DNA of 64,000 nt, from positions 330,911 to 394,910 of the forward strand of contig NZ_QVRA01000002.1 in the NCBI RefSeq assembly GCF_003591655.1, read 5' to 3'. A model generated the notes under the pieces. The model ran no database searches and was not told where the DNA came from. It saw nothing but the letters and a program-made list of their open reading frames with translations. This DNA is from Sphingobium terrigena (GTDB taxonomy: Bacteria; Pseudomonadota; Alphaproteobacteria; Sphingomonadales; Sphingomonadaceae). Shown here in pieces: positions 62,090 to 64,000 of this stretch. Position 1 is the first letter of the stretch. Every line of letters begins with the position of its first letter. Position numbers and translations under genes: made by a program.

Positions 62090-62294
62090 GTATGGCGGCG
62101 GCTACAATGATGCCGATCGCTATGGCGATGGCGCCCGCAAACTGGGCGACGGCGACATTCTGCTTGTCGCGTATCTCCTCCCACAATTTGCCCGGCGTCA
62201 GCAGGTCAAGGATGACGAAGCCGACGACGAAAACGACGATGCCGATCCCGGCATAGACCAATGAATTGAGCAAGGTCGGTAGAGAGATGATCAT
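62082..62294 (-). CDS. DUF350 small membrane protein
   Basis: A 70-residue protein with two membrane helices (LVYAGIGIVVFVVGFVILDLL and VAQFAGAIAIAIGIIVAAAI) separated by a short polar TPGKLWEEIRDKQNV loop. This is half of the usual DUF350 arrangement (two copies in many family members). DUF350 proteins occur in operons with DUF4178, SpeE/SpeD-like enzymes and PspA-type stress proteins, matching this context. Molecular role is unknown. Confidence 0.87.
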   Translation of the reverse strand: MIISLPTLLNSLVYAGIGIVVFVVGFVILDLLTPGKLWEEIRDKQNVAVAQFAGAIAIAIGIIVAAAIHG

Positions 62295-62303
62295 CGACGT
62301 CTC

Positions 62304-62450
62304 CTATTTATGCGTGGGACCATAGGCGCGGGCGGCGCTGGCGGTGCGTCCGCCGTCGGCGAAGGGGGAATAGCCCTGCGACGCGGCGGTCAGATAGAGA
62401 CCCATTACACTCAGGCACCAAAGGGCATAGAGGAAGCTGCTGCGGTTCAT
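62304..62450 (-). CDS. 48-residue single-helix membrane peptide
   Basis: MNRSSFLYALWCLSVMGLYL followed by TAASQGYSPFADGGRTASAARAYGPTHK. One membrane helix near the N-terminus with a Gly/Ala-rich polar tail ending in His-Lys; the Cys after the Trp might be lipidated but is not a standard lipobox. Its start overlaps the DUF4178 stop by 4 nt, and it lies 9 nt before DUF350, so translational coupling supports a real gene. Function unknown. Confidence 0.75.
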   Translation of the reverse strand: MNRSSFLYALWCLSVMGLYLTAASQGYSPFADGGRTASAARAYGPTHK

Positions 62451-63787
62451 GGCGATTCCATCCCCCGCAACCAGTCGTCGGCGTCGGCCGGCGAACCGTC
62501 CTTCTGCGCCAGCCGGGCATTTTCGAACATGATGTGCAGGACCAGCATCAACAAGGGCGGGACCAGGATCATCAGCACCGCCAGCCAGAAATTGGATGTG
62601 AAGCGCGCGCCCCGTGCCACCGTCAGATTGACCTCGATCGGGGGCTGGCCTTCCGCCTTGTAGGTTCTGCTCGACGAGTCAAAGGCCCAATTGCCCGAAC
62701 TGCCCCAATGATGCGCCTGCACATCGACGACCATGTCGTAGGTTCCGGCCGGCAGGCTTGCAATCTTCAAGGTCTGCGACCGCGCACCTTCGGACCAGTA
62801 GCCGTCCGAATCCTGCCCCGAATAATGTTCGTTCAGGGCATAGGCGTCATAGCTGTCCTGCGTCTTGCGATTGACGAAGGACACGTCGATATCCACCCAG
62901 CCCTGCTCCACGCTGGGGGTCAACGCCTCGACCGTCATCGCCTGCTTTCCAAGCGGCAGCGCGATCGGGCCGAAGGTCTGCGACACGGTGGGGCCATCGG
63001 GCGTCACCGACAGGCTGAACATTTGCGGCTGCATGGTCCGGCCGAACAGGGCCAGCAAAACCAGCAGCGCCACGAAGGACAGGGCGGCGATCGGCCACCA
63101 GTCCTTGATCCGCCGGGCATAGGGTGAAGGCTGGTGCGCCAGCGGCGTCATGCCGGGTATCCAGAATGGCGGCGGATCGACATCAAAGGCCGCCCGTATC
63201 TCCCGCCCGGTCAACAGCTCGCTGATCGTCCAGCCTTGCTCCCGATCGTCCTGCTCCAGGCTGAGCATGAAACCAGGGCGGACATAGTCACTCGCGCGCA
63301 CTTCCTCACCCGGCTTCACCCGCCAGTAGAACTCGCCCGCGACCCGTGTCACCCGCGCGGTGTTGCCGCCATAAAAGGGGGTGAAGCGGCGGCCGCCGAC
63401 GATCTGGTCGGGTCCATCGCGCTGCGGCGCGGCGGTCAGCATCGTGCCCAGGCTCCACTGGCCATTCTGCGCAATCAGCCAGCGATAGCCCTCATAAGGG
63501 TTGAACAATAGGGTTTCTTCCCATGTCGCCCAGCCGTCCGACCGCTCCATCCAGCCGATCGCTTCCCATTCGATACCGCGCAACGTGCCGCGCGTGCCGA
63601 GCGGGATCGCGAGCGAAGCCTGCATTTCATTGTACCGGGTGATGATCCTAACCGCCGGATCAGTCGCGTCGATCAGCGTGCCGCAATATTCGCAGGCCAG
63701 CGTGACCGTATAGCCAGCCGCGCGCAGCGCGATCGTGCCGCCGCAAGCCGGACAGGACAGGGAGCGGACGCTGTCATCCTCAGCCAT
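62447..63787 (-). CDS. DUF4178 protein with N-terminal zinc ribbon and membrane helices
   Basis: A 446-residue protein. An N-terminal CPAC...CEYC zinc ribbon (about residues 12-40) is followed by two DUF4178-like beta-rich segments (IGWMERSDGWATWEETLLF and the FYWRVKPGEEVRASDYVRPG region), one helix around IAALSFVALLVLLALF, a long extracytoplasmic beta-domain, and a C-terminal helix (FWLAVLMILVPPLLMLVLHIMF). DUF4178 is a domain of unknown function linked to DUF350 and polyamine-type genes. ATG 63787 is chosen; it overlaps the preceding gene by 8 nt. Confidence 0.85.
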   Translation of the reverse strand: MAEDDSVRSLSCPACGGTIALRAAGYTVTLACEYCGTLIDATDPAVRIITRYNEMQASLAIPLGTRGTLRGIEWEAIGWMERSDGWATWEETLLFNPYEGYRWLIAQNGQWSLGTMLTAAPQRDGPDQIVGGRRFTPFYGGNTARVTRVAGEFYWRVKPGEEVRASDYVRPGFMLSLEQDDREQGWTISELLTGREIRAAFDVDPPPFWIPGMTPLAHQPSPYARRIKDWWPIAALSFVALLVLLALFGRTMQPQMFSLSVTPDGPTVSQTFGPIALPLGKQAMTVEALTPSVEQGWVDIDVSFVNRKTQDSYDAYALNEHYSGQDSDGYWSEGARSQTLKIASLPAGTYDMVVDVQAHHWGSSGNWAFDSSSRTYKAEGQPPIEVNLTVARGARFTSNFWLAVLMILVPPLLMLVLHIMFENARLAQKDGSPADADDWLRGMESP

Positions 63788-64000
63788 AAGCGGGCACACT
63801 CCAGCCGGGGAGCGGGCGCAGGTTTCGCGGTTGCAACGCGGCCAGCGTCACATGATGGCCGACATAGAGAGTCGGACCGTGCCGGTCCTTCTGGAAGGAG
63901 GCGCAGCGCCCGTCGCGATTGCGAAAATCGACGCTCAGCGTTTCCCAACCGGCGGGCGCGGTAAAAGGCAGCTCGCCTTCGCAGCCGATGCAGCGCACGG
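63780..64000 (-). CDS. C-terminal part of a CxxC-containing protein (truncated at window edge)
   Basis: About 73 codons, open to the right edge. The visible part starts RCIGCEGELPFTAPAGWETLSVDF and continues RDGRCASFQKDRHGPTLYVGHHV. The CxxC pair suggests a zinc ribbon like that of the adjacent DUF4178 protein, with which it overlaps by 8 nt. Probably another DUF4178-type operon member, but too little is in view to be sure. A GTG at 63998 is possible as start, so it may not be truncated. Confidence 0.6.
   Translation of the reverse strand, partial: VRCIGCEGELPFTAPAGWETLSVDFRNRDGRCASFQKDRHGPTLYVGHHVTLAALQPRNLRPLPGWSVPAYG

Overview
The window looks like a chromosomal segment of a sphingomonad (Alphaproteobacteria, Sphingomonadales). 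It is GC-rich, its genes are tightly packed with many 1-11 nt overlaps, it carries palindromic intergenic repeats of the kind seen in that group, and it has a TonB-receptor/aromatic-catabolism locus and a FixLJ-type oxygen circuit. The assignment is inferred from gene content and style; no database was searched.

Region 1 (1-3121, + strand): the tail of an NfrB-like glycosyltransferase, a beta-barrel-like envelope protein, a TauE/SafE (TSUP) exporter and its TIGR02186-type partner. Region 2 (3126-19398, all - strand): a GH106 rhamnosidase, a GH1 beta-glucosidase, two esterases, a TonB-dependent receptor, and a ring-cleavage set (MhpA-type FAD hydroxylase, type I extradiol dioxygenase, FAH-family hydrolase, GlcG-like protein, amidohydrolase), with a LysR regulator and a threonine-dehydratase-like enzyme. 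Together these suggest uptake, deglycosylation and ring opening of a plant phenolic glycoside. A tRNA-Ala(CGC) with its own terminator follows. Region 3 (19696-26931): leucine/isovalerate catabolism (MaoC hydratase, both methylcrotonyl-CoA carboxylase subunits, isovaleryl-CoA dehydrogenase, divergent LysR). A DUF559 endonuclease gene on the opposite strand, bounded by hairpin repeats, is wedged between the two carboxylase genes.

Region 4 (27163-40671): a complete microaerobic respiration module, ccoNOQP-ccoGHIS (fixGHIS), a Crp/Fnr regulator with an N-terminal cysteine cluster, FixJ and a haem-PAS FixL, a universal stress protein, OmpW and HemN. FNR-type boxes and a recurrent AATGTCCCT motif lie upstream of these genes. 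Region 5 (41.2-49.4 kb): two SDRs, an acyl-CoA dehydrogenase, an APH-like phosphotransferase, an AraC regulator and a large secreted hydrolase-like protein, closed by an IS1182-type transposase remnant.

Region 6 (49706-58360) is the most striking part: an RNA-repair island. It holds the sigma-54 activator RtcR; the Ro60/TROVE protein Rsr behind a good sigma-54 promoter; four tandem Y-RNA-like, tRNA-mimicking RNAs; RtcB and RtcA. Converging on them is a second operon with an unknown protein, a second ligase (RtcB2) and the release-factor homologue PrfH. Region 7 (58556-64000, - strand): an operon for S-adenosylmethionine decarboxylase, a lipoprotein-like FAD oxidoreductase, a membrane aminopropyltransferase, DUF350, a 48-residue membrane peptide, a DUF4178 protein and a truncated CxxC protein. 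It resembles a membrane-associated polyamine or stress system of unknown purpose.
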